From assembly GCF_014490745.1 (NCBI RefSeq), contig NZ_LZEU01000001.1:744001-808000 (forward strand): a stretch of DNA of 64,000 nt. The letters run 5' to 3'. The stretch's first letter is position 1, and each line of letters opens with the position of its first letter. The translations under genes and the position numbers were made by a program. Of this stretch, positions 32,717-40,760 are shown one piece after another. This DNA comes from Pseudomonas alcaligenes (lineage in GTDB: Bacteria; Pseudomonadota; Gammaproteobacteria; Pseudomonadales; Pseudomonadaceae). The notes under the pieces were generated by a model that had not been told where the DNA came from, made no database searches, and worked only from the letters and a program-made list of their open reading frames with translations.

Positions 32717-33753
32717 GGCGTCTCCTCCAGTGGCGGGCGTTCACCGGAGATGATGCGCTGCCACAGGCGGGCGCGGCGGCTGGCATCTTCCACCGGACGC
32801 AGCCATACCAGGCGCGAGGCGCGATCCACTTCGGCCGGTTCTTCCAGGGTGTTGGACAGGCCCTGGCGCTGGGTCAGGGTGTGGCTGATACGCGGCTCCA
32901 GGGTGAAGTCGATCCACGCCGCGGCCAGTTGCGGGTCGCGTGCGCCACGGCTGATGGCCCAGCAGTCGAGCCAGGCCAGGGCACCCTCGCGGGGAATCAC
33001 GTAGCCGACATCGGCGCCTTCGTCCTGCAACTGCTTGAGTTGCTGGCGCCCGTAGTTGGCGAACAACAGCGCCACCTTGTGCTTGCGGAACAGGTTGGCG
33101 GCTTCCTCCGGCAGGGCGTAGAAGGCCAGCACGTTGCGGCGCAGGGCGATCAGCTGTTCGGTGATCTGCGGGAAGTCCTCGTCGGCGATCTGGAACGGAT
33201 CGCGGCCACGGGCCTGGCTGGCGATGGCGAAGTTGTGGCTGCTGGTGTTGAAGGCCAGCACCCGGCCCTGCAGCTGCGGATCCCACAGGCTGGTGATCGA
33301 GGTCGGCGGCTCCTGGAACTGCTGGCGGTCGTAGATCAGGCCCATTTCCGAATAGGTGTAGGGGATCGCATAGACCAGGCCGGCGTGGGTGATGCCGGGA
33401 ATTTTCGGGTAGTCGCGAAAGCGCCAGAGCTGGCGGGTGGTGTTGCCGATCTTCTGCGGCTGCAGCGGCTGCAGCAGCTGCTGGTTGACGTACTGCTCGA
33501 TCTCCGCGGTGTTGGCGGCGATCACGTCGTAGTCGCCACCGTTGTTCGCCGCCAGCTTGCTGCGCAGCACTTCGTCGCTGCCGACCAGGGTGACCTCGAC
33601 CTTGACCTCCTGGCGCTGCTCGAATTCGGCCACCAGGTCGCTGTCGGCGTAGCCGGGCCAGGCCAGGATGCGCAGTGGCGCCTTGGCCGCCAGGGCGGTG
33701 ACTGGCGACAGGCTGAGCAGGGTGAGAAGCAACAACGGGCGAAGGTACGGCAT
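32713..33753 (-). CDS. PotD/NspS-like periplasmic amine-binding protein
   Basis: A 346-residue solute-binding protein with a Sec signal peptide (LLLLTLLSLSPVTALAA, cleaved near residue 23). LRILAWPGYADSDLVAEFEQRQEVKVEVTLVGSDEVL opens lobe 1; GDYDVIAANTAEIEQYV, HAGLVYAIPYTYSEMGLIYDR and GALAWLDCWAISRGARD follow the PotD plan. No transport genes share its strand. Instead it overlaps a membrane diguanylate cyclase, as NspS does with MbaA in Vibrio. A sensory role in presenting an amine to the cyclase is inferred. Confidence 0.88.
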   Translation of the reverse strand: MPYLRPLLLLTLLSLSPVTALAAKAPLRILAWPGYADSDLVAEFEQRQEVKVEVTLVGSDEVLRSKLAANNGGDYDVIAANTAEIEQYVNQQLLQPLQPQKIGNTTRQLWRFRDYPKIPGITHAGLVYAIPYTYSEMGLIYDRQQFQEPPTSITSLWDPQLQGRVLAFNTSSHNFAIASQARGRDPFQIADEDFPQITEQLIALRRNVLAFYALPEEAANLFRKHKVALLFANYGRQQLKQLQDEGADVGYVIPREGALAWLDCWAISRGARDPQLAAAWIDFTLEPRISHTLTQRQGLSNTLEEPAEVDRASRLVWLRPVEDASRRARLWQRIISGERPPLEETP

Positions 33754-33898
33754 CGGCGGAGTCGCGGCTGAAGGGCTTCTGCAGTGTATACGATGGCAAT
33801 CTGCCTTGCCCTAGGCAGTATTACTAAAGAGCGCCGGGTAGGCGGCGTCAGGCGTGCTAGCGTTCTTCGGGTCAGCCACTTTTTGCAGGTAACCCATC

Positions 33899-34750
33899 AT
33901 GGAAGAAAACGCTCTGCTCAGTGCCGGTACCGCCAAGGCCAACCAGTTACTGGAACTGGTCACCACCTACGGTGCCGCCTTCGCCGTGAAGATCCTCGCC
34001 GCCATTGCCTTCTGGGTGATCGGCCGCTGGCTGATCGGCTTCGCCGTCGGCCTGGTGCAGAAGGCCCTGGGCCGGCAGAAAGTCGATCCTACCGTGCTGC
34101 GCTACCTGGGTAACTTCATCACGGTGACCCTCAACATCCTCCTGGTGATCGGCATCCTCGGCTACTTCGGGGTGCAGACCACCACTTTCGCCGCGCTGAT
34201 CGCCGCAGTCGGCCTGGCCATCGGCATGGCCTGGTCCGGGCTGCTGGCCAACCTGGCGGCCGGCGGCTTCATCATCGTCCTGCGGCCGTTCAAGGTCGGC
34301 GACTTCATCTGCGCCGGCGGGGTCACCGGCACGGTCACCGAGATCGGCCTGTTCGTCACCGCGATCAACACCCCGGACAACGTGCTGACCCTGGTGGGCA
34401 ACAACAAGATATTCTCCGACAACATCCAGAACTACTCGCACAACGCCTTCCGCCGGGTCGATCTGCAGGCCCAGCTGTCCGGCGCCGCCGATTGGAAGGC
34501 CGCCGTGGCCCTGCTCAAGCAGCGCATCGCGGCCATCGACAACGTGCTGGGCGCGCCGGCGGTGGATGTGGAAATCCTCGAGTTCAACCTGGTCGGGCCG
34601 GTGCTGGCGGTGCGTCCCTACTGCCATACCGACCACTACTGGCAGGTCTATTTCGACACCAACAAGGTGATCAAGGACGCCCTGGGCGAGGCCGGCTTCC
34701 CGGCGCCGATGCCGGCGCAGATGGTGATAGTGCAGCAGAGCGGCGGCTAG
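33899..34750 (+). CDS. mscS: Small-conductance mechanosensitive channel
   Basis: A 283-residue MscS channel relieving hypo-osmotic pressure in the inner membrane. Three N-terminal helices end in the pore helix GLAIGMAWSGLLANLAAGGFIIVLRPFKVGDFI, the most conserved part of the family. A beta domain (NNKIFSDNIQNYS) and the cytoplasmic alpha/beta cage follow. Length equals that of E. coli MscS (286). The terminal TAG shares three bases (CTAG) with the stop codon of the convergent gene. Confidence 0.95.
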   Translation: MEENALLSAGTAKANQLLELVTTYGAAFAVKILAAIAFWVIGRWLIGFAVGLVQKALGRQKVDPTVLRYLGNFITVTLNILLVIGILGYFGVQTTTFAALIAAVGLAIGMAWSGLLANLAAGGFIIVLRPFKVGDFICAGGVTGTVTEIGLFVTAINTPDNVLTLVGNNKIFSDNIQNYSHNAFRRVDLQAQLSGAADWKAAVALLKQRIAAIDNVLGAPAVDVEILEFNLVGPVLAVRPYCHTDHYWQVYFDTNKVIKDALGEAGFPAPMPAQMVIVQQSGG

Positions 34751-35514
34751 GCCCGCTGCTGCTGGGCTTGCTCCAGCTCCTGCAGCTCACGCCGGGCCTC
34801 GCCCAGGCAGTCCTGGTGCAGGTTGCGGTAGTGGCGGGGCGCGCGGCGGGCGTAGTCGGCGATCTGGGTCAGCAGGTTGTGGGCCTCGTCGCTGCGGCCC
34901 AGCTGGCGCAGCAACTGTGCGTAGTACAGACGCGCCTCGGGCCCGGCAAAGTAGGCGACCAGGGCCTGGAACTCTTCTTCGGCCTTGGCGCTGTCGCCCA
35001 GGCGCGCCAGGGCGCGGGCATACAGCAGGTGGCCGTCGGCCGAGCGGAACTGCGGGTTGTGTTCGATCAGCTGTTCCAGGGTGGTGCGGCAGGCGCCGGC
35101 GGCATTGCCGGCGAACTGGGCGCGGGCCAGGCCGAGCATGATGTCCGGGGCGTGGCTATGGATGCCGCGCAGGGCCGTCTGGTAGTGGCTGGCGGCTTCC
35201 TCGGCCTGATCCAGGCGTAGCAGCTCGTCGGCCAGGCGCACGCGGGTTTCGCGGGTATCACTCATTTCCAGATCGGCGCGCAGGGCACGCAGATGGCGCT
35301 GCGGGTCGAGGCGGTCGTGCAGCTGGTTGACCGCGCGGCGGCCGCTGCGGCTGCCGAGCATGTCCGGCAGCATGATGGCCAGGGCGTAGATCAGGCAGCC
35401 GAGGCCGGGCAGGGCGATGATCAGGTACAGCCAGTAGCGTTCCTGGCCGCTGCGCACGACGTGCAGACCGCAGACAACCTGGCAGGCGATGAGAAGCAGG
35501 GCGAGTATGGGCAT
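34747..35514 (-). CDS. TPR-repeat membrane protein
   Basis: A 255-residue protein. Two N-terminal hydrophobic helices (residues 1-20 and 27-52, ALLLIACQVVCG and YWLYLIIALPGLGCLIYALAIML) resemble the phospholipase D N-terminal membrane module. From residue 85, tetratricopeptide-like helices follow (RVRLADELLRLDQAEEAASHYQTAL, YARALARLGDSAKAEEEFQALV, YYAQLLRQLGRSDEAHNLL). It is probably an inner-membrane scaffold with its TPR domain in the cytoplasm; the partner is unknown. Its stop overlaps the convergent mscS stop. Confidence 0.83.
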   Translation of the reverse strand: MPILALLLIACQVVCGLHVVRSGQERYWLYLIIALPGLGCLIYALAIMLPDMLGSRSGRRAVNQLHDRLDPQRHLRALRADLEMSDTRETRVRLADELLRLDQAEEAASHYQTALRGIHSHAPDIMLGLARAQFAGNAAGACRTTLEQLIEHNPQFRSADGHLLYARALARLGDSAKAEEEFQALVAYFAGPEARLYYAQLLRQLGRSDEAHNLLTQIADYARRAPRHYRNLHQDCLGEARRELQELEQAQQQRA

Positions 35515-35588
35515 GGGACTGGTTCGGCATCCGTGCTGAGGGAGGCCTTATGTAACATGCCGCCGTTGCCCTGTCAGGCTACTGCTGC

Positions 35589-36176
35589 TCAGCCCGGATT
35601 GCCGGCCGGCCACTTGGGCGCCACGTCGGCCTGCCACTGGCCCAACTGGTCGAGCAGCTCCACGGGGTTTTCGCTGCGGTGCAGCATGGCGCGGTGGTGC
35701 GGGCGGACGAAGCCTTCGCCGACCAGGTGATCGAGGAAGGCGCCGAGCTGGCGGTACAGGCCGTTGACTTCCAGCAGGCCGAGGGGCTTGCCGTGGTAGC
35801 CGAGCTGGCCCCAGGTCCACACCTCGAACAGTTCTTCCAGGGTGCCCAGGCCGCCGGGCAGGGCGATGAAGGCGTCGGCCAGTTCGGCCATGCGCGCCTT
35901 GCGCGCGTGCATGCCGTCGACAACTTCCAGGCGGGTGAGGCCCTTGTGGCCGATTTCCGAGCGTTCCAGGCTTTGCGGGATGATGCCGATGACCTGGCCG
36001 CCGGCAGCCAGGGCGGCGTCCGCCACTATGCCCATCAGTCCGACCGCGCCGCCGCCGTAGATCAGGGTCAGGCCGCGTTCGGCCAGGGTGCGGCCGAGCA
36101 GGGCGGCGGCTTCGGCGTAGATCGGCTGGCTGCCGGTGCTGGCGCCGCAGAAGACGCAGACGGATTGCAGTTGCAT
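35589..36176 (-). CDS. LOG-family (TIGR00730) nucleotide 5'-monophosphate phosphoribohydrolase
   Basis: A 195-residue Rossmann-fold enzyme of the LOG/lysine-decarboxylase-like family, which releases the base from nucleoside monophosphates such as cytokinin ribotides or AMP. The catalytic signature is PGGLGTLEE (107-115), with the paired motif MHARKARM just before it. SVCVFCGAS and [12 protein letters not shown] form the nucleotide site. ATG 36174-36176 has GGGAGAG upstream; earlier in-frame starts only add random sequence. Confidence 0.92.
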   Translation of the reverse strand: MQLQSVCVFCGASTGSQPIYAEAAALLGRTLAERGLTLIYGGGAVGLMGIVADAALAAGGQVIGIIPQSLERSEIGHKGLTRLEVVDGMHARKARMAELADAFIALPGGLGTLEELFEVWTWGQLGYHGKPLGLLEVNGLYRQLGAFLDHLVGEGFVRPHHRAMLHRSENPVELLDQLGQWQADVAPKWPAGNPG

Positions 36177-36225
36177 GGGGCTCTCCCGGGGAACAAAGGC
36201 GCCCAGAGTAGAGCCCCGCGAGCGA

Positions 36226-36309
36226 TCAGGCCAGCTCGTGGGGGCAGTTGCCGCTGGCGCCGGCGGCATAGGTGGCGAGCAGGCAGCGCAGCAGGTCGTG
36301 GACGTTCAT
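36226..36309 (-). CDS. Possible 27-residue small protein
   Basis: A short frame, ATG 36307-36309 to TGA 36226-36228, with a strong GAGGAG site 8 bases upstream, inside an otherwise empty 222-base gap. The peptide begins [17 protein letters not shown], contains two cysteines and has a weakly amphipathic helix. It has no recognised family. Support comes only from the ribosome binding site and the reading frame. Confidence 0.4.
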   Translation of the reverse strand: MNVHDLLRCLLATYAAGASGNCPHELA

Positions 36310-36398
36310 CGGAGTCGCTCCTCGGTTGTCTGCCTTGATACTAGGCGGGCGGCGGGTGCCGTGCCGGTTGATTGTCTCGATGGTGGCGATAGAGCGAT

Positions 36399-37292
36399 TC
36401 AGTGCGGCAGCGTGGTCAGATCCTGCTGCGCGCGCTGGGCGAAGAAGCGGTCTATCCAGGCCTGGTAGTGATGCAGGGTAGCGGGCGGCACATAGGCTTT
36501 CTGCGCGGCGATGAAGTGGCTGATGACCTCGGGCTGGCGGGCGATGGTATCGATGCGGCGGATCAGTTCGGCGCCCTCGGCGGTCTTGCTGCAGTAGATG
36601 CCACTGACATAGGGCGTGCTGGTTTCCTGCAGCGGCAGCAGGCTGAGGTCACGGGCGAAATCCTGCTGGCGCTGCACGTACTGGACGACCTCGGCGTAGT
36701 CCAGCAGGTAGTCGATGCGCCCGTGCTCGAGCATGCCGTAGAGGTTGCTGCCGGCGCTGCTGGTCTGGATACGCAGCAGTTGCGCCTGCACATCAGCGGC
36801 TTGCAGCAAGGGGTCGAGCACCGGGCCGTAGCTGCGGTCGAGCACCAGGCCGCCACGCAGGTTGCGCTCATGCAGCAGTTGCTGCAGGGAAATCTCGGCC
36901 TGGCCGGCACGGATCCGCTCGACGTCCGTGGTACGAACCACCAGTTGGTGCGGCATGGTGGCGAACAGGCCGACGTAATAACCGTGCTCGGCACGCTCGG
37001 GCGTGGGGAAGGCCGGCAGGAAACAACTCAGCGATTCGCGCTTGAGCTGTTCGAGGCCACGGGTCAGGTTGGCCATGCTGTAGCGGTGCTGGTAGTCGGG
37101 CAGGCGCTGGGTGATCTGCTGCAGCAGGTCGACGATGATGCCGTTGTCTGGCTGGCCATTGCGGATATTGATCAGTCCTGGCCAGGGGCTCATGTGCCAG
37201 GTGATCTCGTTGCTCGGCGCCTGCCCGGCCCAAGTCGGCGGTGCCGCGCAGAGCATCAGCAGAACCAGCAGGGCGCGAAGGCGCGGGGACAT
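36399..37292 (-). CDS. Periplasmic substrate-binding-like protein (TIGR02285-type)
   Basis: A 297-residue secreted protein with a signal peptide (residues 1-22, ending TWA). EITWHMSPWPGLINIRNGQPDNGIIVDLLQQITQRLPDYQ and FLPAFPTPERAEHGYYVGLFATMPHQLVVR fit the TIGR02285 group of SBP_bac_3-related proteins, whose role is not established. No transporter genes are adjacent. It lies downstream of the urease accessory genes but 137 bases from ureJ, so it is probably separate. Confidence 0.78.
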   Translation of the reverse strand: MSPRLRALLVLLMLCAAPPTWAGQAPSNEITWHMSPWPGLINIRNGQPDNGIIVDLLQQITQRLPDYQHRYSMANLTRGLEQLKRESLSCFLPAFPTPERAEHGYYVGLFATMPHQLVVRTTDVERIRAGQAEISLQQLLHERNLRGGLVLDRSYGPVLDPLLQAADVQAQLLRIQTSSAGSNLYGMLEHGRIDYLLDYAEVVQYVQRQQDFARDLSLLPLQETSTPYVSGIYCSKTAEGAELIRRIDTIARQPEVISHFIAAQKAYVPPATLHHYQAWIDRFFAQRAQQDLTTLPH

Positions 37293-37429
37293 GGGCGAAA
37301 CCTGACAGGAGGTGACCCTGCCAGTTTAGGGGCTGTTGCCGTTTCATGCTCGCTGGTGGCGGCGCCAGTTTTCCGCGCAGCCGGGCTGCGCGCCTTGCCA
37401 CTGCGCGCGGCCCGGAGCCAATGGTGGGC

Positions 37430-38002
37430 TCAGCCGGCCAGCAGCCAGACCCCTGCCCCAGCCGAGGCCGCACCAGCCAGGCGCACCAGTGGCGCGGCCG
37501 CTCGGGGCAGACTGCGCACCAGGGCATAGCCGCTGGCATGCAGAATCGCGGTGGCGGCGACGAAGCCGGCGGCATAGCTCCAGGGGCTGGCCAGTTCCGG
37601 CAGTTCCAGGCCGTGGGCCAGGCCATGGCTGAGGGCGAACAGCGTGGTCATGCCCAAGGCCAGGCTCAGCGGCAGGCGCGCGGCCACGGTGACCAGCAGG
37701 CCGAGGGCGAGTACCGAGGCGGCGATGCCGGTTTCCATGAAGGGAATCTGCAGCCCGGCAAAACCCAGCACGCCGCCCAGCAGCATGCTGGCGACGAAGG
37801 TGGCGGGCAGCGCCCAGCGTGCGGCGCCCTGCTGCTGCGCGGCCCACAGGCCGACGGCGAGCATCGCCAGCAGGTGGTCGAGGCCGGTGAGCGGATGGGC
37901 GACGCCGGCCAGCAGCCCGTAGCTGTCGTGCCCGGGGTGGGCGAAGGCCACAGCCGGGGTGAGGAACAGGGCCAGGGCGTAGAGGGCTTTGCGTACTTGC
38001 AT
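37430..38002 (-). CDS. ureJ: HupE/UreJ-family nickel transporter-like protein
   Basis: A 190-residue membrane protein with a signal-like first helix ending AFAHPGHD, the HupE/UreJ metal-binding N-terminus. LTGLDHLLAMLAVGLWAA follows, and about six helices in all. Members facilitate nickel or cobalt entry for hydrogenase and urease maturation. It begins 10 bases after ureG stops, so it is the last gene of ureE-F-G-J and would supply nickel for urease. Confidence 0.92.
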   Translation of the reverse strand: MQVRKALYALALFLTPAVAFAHPGHDSYGLLAGVAHPLTGLDHLLAMLAVGLWAAQQQGAARWALPATFVASMLLGGVLGFAGLQIPFMETGIAASVLALGLLVTVAARLPLSLALGMTTLFALSHGLAHGLELPELASPWSYAAGFVAATAILHASGYALVRSLPRAAAPLVRLAGAASAGAGVWLLAG

Positions 38003-38012
38003 GAGGGTCTCC

Positions 38013-38627
38013 TTAGGCGGCGCTGAGCATGCCGTGGCGTTCGATGAAGGCGATGATCTCGTCGAGACCCTGGCCGACTTTCTGGTTGCTGAACACGAAC
38101 GGCTTGTCGCCGCGCATCTTCTTCGCGTCGCGATCCATGACTTCCAGGGAGGCGCCGACCATGGGCGCCAGGTCGACCTTGTTGATCACCAGCAGGTCGG
38201 ACTTGCAGATGCCCGGGCCGCCCTTGCGCGGCAGCTTGTCGCCGGCGGAGACGTCGATCACGTACAGGGTCAGGTCGGACAGCTCGGGGCTGAAGGTGGC
38301 GGACAGGTTGTCGCCGCCGGACTCGACGATGATCAGGTCGAGGCCGGGGAAGCGCTGGTTGAGCTGCTCCACTGCTTCCAGGTTGATCGAGGCATCCTCG
38401 CGGATCGCCGTGTGCGGGCAGCCGCCGGTTTCCACACCGATGATCCGCTCCGGCGCCAGGGCTTCGTTGCGCACCAGGAACTGGGCGTCTTCCTGGGTGT
38501 AGATGTCGTTGGTGACCACGGCGATGTTGTAGCGCTCGCGCAGGGCCAGGCACAGGGCCAGGGTCAGGGCGGTCTTGCCGGAACCGACCGGGCCGCCGAT
38601 GCCGATACGCAGGGGTTGGCTGTTCAT
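38013..38627 (-). CDS. ureG: Urease accessory GTPase UreG
   Basis: A 204-residue SIMIBI GTPase that delivers nickel to urease apoprotein together with UreD/F. The P-loop is GGPVGSGKT (11-19), switch residues lie in [17 protein letters not shown] (the Cys-Pro-His nickel site), Walker B is [17 protein letters not shown] and the base-specificity motif VINKVDLAP. Length is normal. Its start is 13 bases after the ureF stop. Confidence 0.97.
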   Translation of the reverse strand: MNSQPLRIGIGGPVGSGKTALTLALCLALRERYNIAVVTNDIYTQEDAQFLVRNEALAPERIIGVETGGCPHTAIREDASINLEAVEQLNQRFPGLDLIIVESGGDNLSATFSPELSDLTLYVIDVSAGDKLPRKGGPGICKSDLLVINKVDLAPMVGASLEVMDRDAKKMRGDKPFVFSNQKVGQGLDEIIAFIERHGMLSAA

Positions 38628-38640
38628 CTGAGCTTCCTTA

Positions 38641-39315
38641 TCAAGAGCGGAAAAGACGGCTGTACTGGCGCTCGTGCGCCATGCTCGCCAGGGCCAGGCC
38701 GAAGGCGGCGCTGCCCCAGTGGGCGGGTTCGAGTGCGCTGGCCTGGCGCTGCGCCTGCTCCAGCGTCGGCAGCAGTTGCGAGGTCAGGCGCTGCGCGGCT
38801 TGCTGGCCGAGCGGCAGGGTTTTCATCAGCACTGCCAGCTGGTTTTCCAGCCAGCCCCACAGCCAGGCGGCCAGGGCGTCCTGCGCGGCGATCTGCCAGG
38901 CGCGGGCGGCCAGGGCCCAGGCCGTGGCCAGGCCGATTTCGCCCTGCTCGGCGAGGAAGGCGCGGGCGGCCTGATCCAGCTCCGGCAGGCCGTCGAGCAA
39001 CTGCTTGAGCGAGTAGCCCATCTGCCGGCTCTCCAGGGCCAGCTCGCGGGTTTCGCGGCTGGCGCGATGACGTGCCGCCAGCTCGCTCAGCTGCGCCCAG
39101 TCCTGCGCGGCGGCCGCGTTGCAGTGGGCCAGCAGCAGCGGCGCTTCGAAGCGCGCCAGATTGAGCAGCAGCTGGTCGGCCAGCCAGCGCTCGGCGCTGT
39201 CTGGGTCGTGCACCAGGCCTTGTTCCACGGCCATTTCCAGGCCCTGAGAATAGCTGTAGCCACCGATCGGCAGCTGCGGGCTGGCCAGCCTGAGCAAGGC
39301 CCAGGCAGGGTTCAT
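38641..39315 (-). CDS. ureF: Urease accessory protein UreF
   Basis: A 224-residue all-helical protein acting as the checkpoint between UreG and the urease-UreD complex. [27 protein letters not shown] is the conserved N-terminal motif, and [18 protein letters not shown] precedes the C-terminal helix that binds UreG. Start ATG 39313-39315 overlaps the ureE stop by four bases (ATGA), so the two are translationally coupled. Confidence 0.96.
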   Translation of the reverse strand: MNPAWALLRLASPQLPIGGYSYSQGLEMAVEQGLVHDPDSAERWLADQLLLNLARFEAPLLLAHCNAAAAQDWAQLSELAARHRASRETRELALESRQMGYSLKQLLDGLPELDQAARAFLAEQGEIGLATAWALAARAWQIAAQDALAAWLWGWLENQLAVLMKTLPLGQQAAQRLTSQLLPTLEQAQRQASALEPAHWGSAAFGLALASMAHERQYSRLFRS

Positions 39316-39812
39316 GGGCGCACGCCGAACTGGTGCAGGCGCGGCGCGTAGCTGAACTCGGCGTCGCCAGCATGGGAATGGTGGTGGCCGCCGCCGTAGG
39401 CGCCATGTTCGGGCTGGAACGGCGCCTCGATCACGCAGGTGCTGGCGCCGAGCTGGTCGAGCATGGCCTTGAGCACGTAATCGTCGAGCAGGCGCAGCCA
39501 GCCGTCGCCCAGCTGCAGGGCGACATGTCGGTTGCCCAGGTGGTAGGCGGCGCGGGTCAGCTCGAAGGTGCTGGCGCAGGTGACATGCAGCAGGGTTTCC
39601 GGGCGCGCACAGACGCGCACGATGCGGCCGTCCTCGGCACGCAGGAAGTCGCCATCGTGCAGCGGCGGCTGGCCGCGCTCGAGGAACAGACCGACATCTT
39701 CGCCGGCGGCGCTATAGCAGCGCAGGCGGCTCTTGCTGCGCGCGTCGAAGCTCAGGTGCAGCTCTTCGTCCCAGTGCGGCTGGGCGCCGAGACGGTGGTG
39801 GATCACCAGCAT
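39312..39812 (-). CDS. ureE: Urease accessory nickel chaperone UreE
   Basis: A 166-residue metallochaperone that hands nickel to UreG. The N-terminal domain (HLSFDARSKSRLRCYSAAGEDVGLFL) is followed by the metal domain with AYHLGNRHVAL, whose His is the conserved nickel ligand. A histidine-rich tail (YGGGHHHSH) follows. It is first in the ureE-F-G-J operon; the structural genes ureABC and ureD are not in the window. Confidence 0.96.
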   Translation of the reverse strand: MLVIHHRLGAQPHWDEELHLSFDARSKSRLRCYSAAGEDVGLFLERGQPPLHDGDFLRAEDGRIVRVCARPETLLHVTCASTFELTRAAYHLGNRHVALQLGDGWLRLLDDYVLKAMLDQLGASTCVIEAPFQPEHGAYGGGHHHSHAGDAEFSYAPRLHQFGVRP

Positions 39813-39974
39813 GGGGATTTCCGGCCAGGTACAGGAGCCATTGGCAGAGCAAGGGGCTTGCCAAGATGGTGCAGGGCGCGGGGATAGAGTCTGGGCGGGG
39901 GCTGTGCCAGAAGTTGGGGCTGGCGCTGTGCTGTTTTGGTGCGCAGTGGCTTTTGCTGCGCTCTTGTGGTGCCT

Positions 39975-40610
39975 TTACTCGGGGCGCCGGCCCAGGCCAC
40001 GCCAGTGCTTGGCGCCGATGAAGATGAAGCGCAGCTGCTGGGTCATCTTGGCTTCCGGGGTCAGGTGCGCGGGGAGCGGGATGGCAGGCGGGTCGATCAG
40101 TTCCGGCAGGGTGGCGAACACGGTCTTCACCACCAGGTCGGAGACGACGTCCAGATCCGCATCGGCGAGGTGCGGGGTGCGGTTGAGCAGCTTGAGGTCG
40201 GCGGCCAGGTCGTCGGTGATCTGCTGGCGCAGCTGGCCGATGGCCTGGCGCACCGATTGCGAGCCGCCGTACTGCTCGCGGGCGAGGAACAGGAACTGGT
40301 TGCGGTTGGCGCTGACGGCGTCGAGGAAGATATGCGCACTGGCCTCGATGATGCTGCCCATCTCGAACTGGCTGCGGCGCACTTCGCGCAGGGTGCTGCG
40401 GAAGGTGGCGTCGACTTCGGCGACCAGTGCCAGGCCGAGCTGATCCATGTCCTCGAAGTGCCGGTAGAAGCCGGTCGGCACGATGCCGGCGGCGCGGCTG
40501 ACTTCACGCAGGCTGAGACTGTCGAACCCGCGATTGCTGTCCATCAGGCTGCGTGCGGCATCCATCAGGGCCTGGCGGGTCTGCTGTTTCTGTTCGGCGC
40601 GTGGCGACAT
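39975..40610 (-). CDS. desT: TetR-family regulator of fatty-acid desaturation, DesT
   Basis: A 211-residue TetR repressor. The helix-turn-helix is SLREVSRAAGIVPTGFYRHFEDMDQLG (about residues 32-58) and the C-terminal helices form the acyl-CoA pocket. It is divergent from a ferredoxin-reductase-like gene and a desaturase gene and next to ureE, the arrangement of P. aeruginosa desT-desC-desB. DesT is known to sense the saturated/unsaturated acyl-CoA ratio. Two palindromic operators lie in the shared upstream region. Confidence 0.92.
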   Translation of the reverse strand: MSPRAEQKQQTRQALMDAARSLMDSNRGFDSLSLREVSRAAGIVPTGFYRHFEDMDQLGLALVAEVDATFRSTLREVRRSQFEMGSIIEASAHIFLDAVSANRNQFLFLAREQYGGSQSVRQAIGQLRQQITDDLAADLKLLNRTPHLADADLDVVSDLVVKTVFATLPELIDPPAIPLPAHLTPEAKMTQQLRFIFIGAKHWRGLGRRPE

Positions 40611-40690
40611 GGGCTCTCGAAATTCCGGCCTGCTGCGGGTTTGCGCCGCACTCTAACAAATGCCCTTTGGGGGCGTCGAACCGGTATTTC

Positions 40691-40708
40691 AGTGAACAAG
40701 TGTTGACT
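40691..40708. promoter_or_regulatory. DesT operator 1 (near-palindrome overlapping the -35)
   Basis: AGTGAACAAGTGTTGACT is an 18-base near-palindrome (half-sites AGTgAACA and TGTTgACT). It overlaps the TTGACT -35 element of the desC promoter. A second copy lies 40 bases on. Assignment to DesT rests on the divergent tetR-type gene. Confidence 0.75.
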
Positions 40709-40731
40709 GATAAGGCTGCGCCTGCCATTTT
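40703..40731 (+). promoter_or_regulatory. Candidate sigma-70 promoter for desC-desB
   Basis: TTGACT (40703-40708) and CATTTT (40726-40731) are spaced by 17 bases. Placed between and over the two palindromes, it is arranged so that bound repressor would block polymerase. Confidence 0.55.
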
Positions 40732-40748
40732 GTGTACAAGTGTTCACT
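40731..40748. promoter_or_regulatory. DesT operator 2 (over the transcription start)
   Basis: TGTGTACAAGTGTTCACT repeats the ACAAGTGTT core of operator 1, centre-to-centre 40 bases away (close to four helical turns). It lies just past the -10 and ends 12 bases before the desC ATG. Confidence 0.72.
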
Positions 40749-40760
40749 GGATGGCCGATC

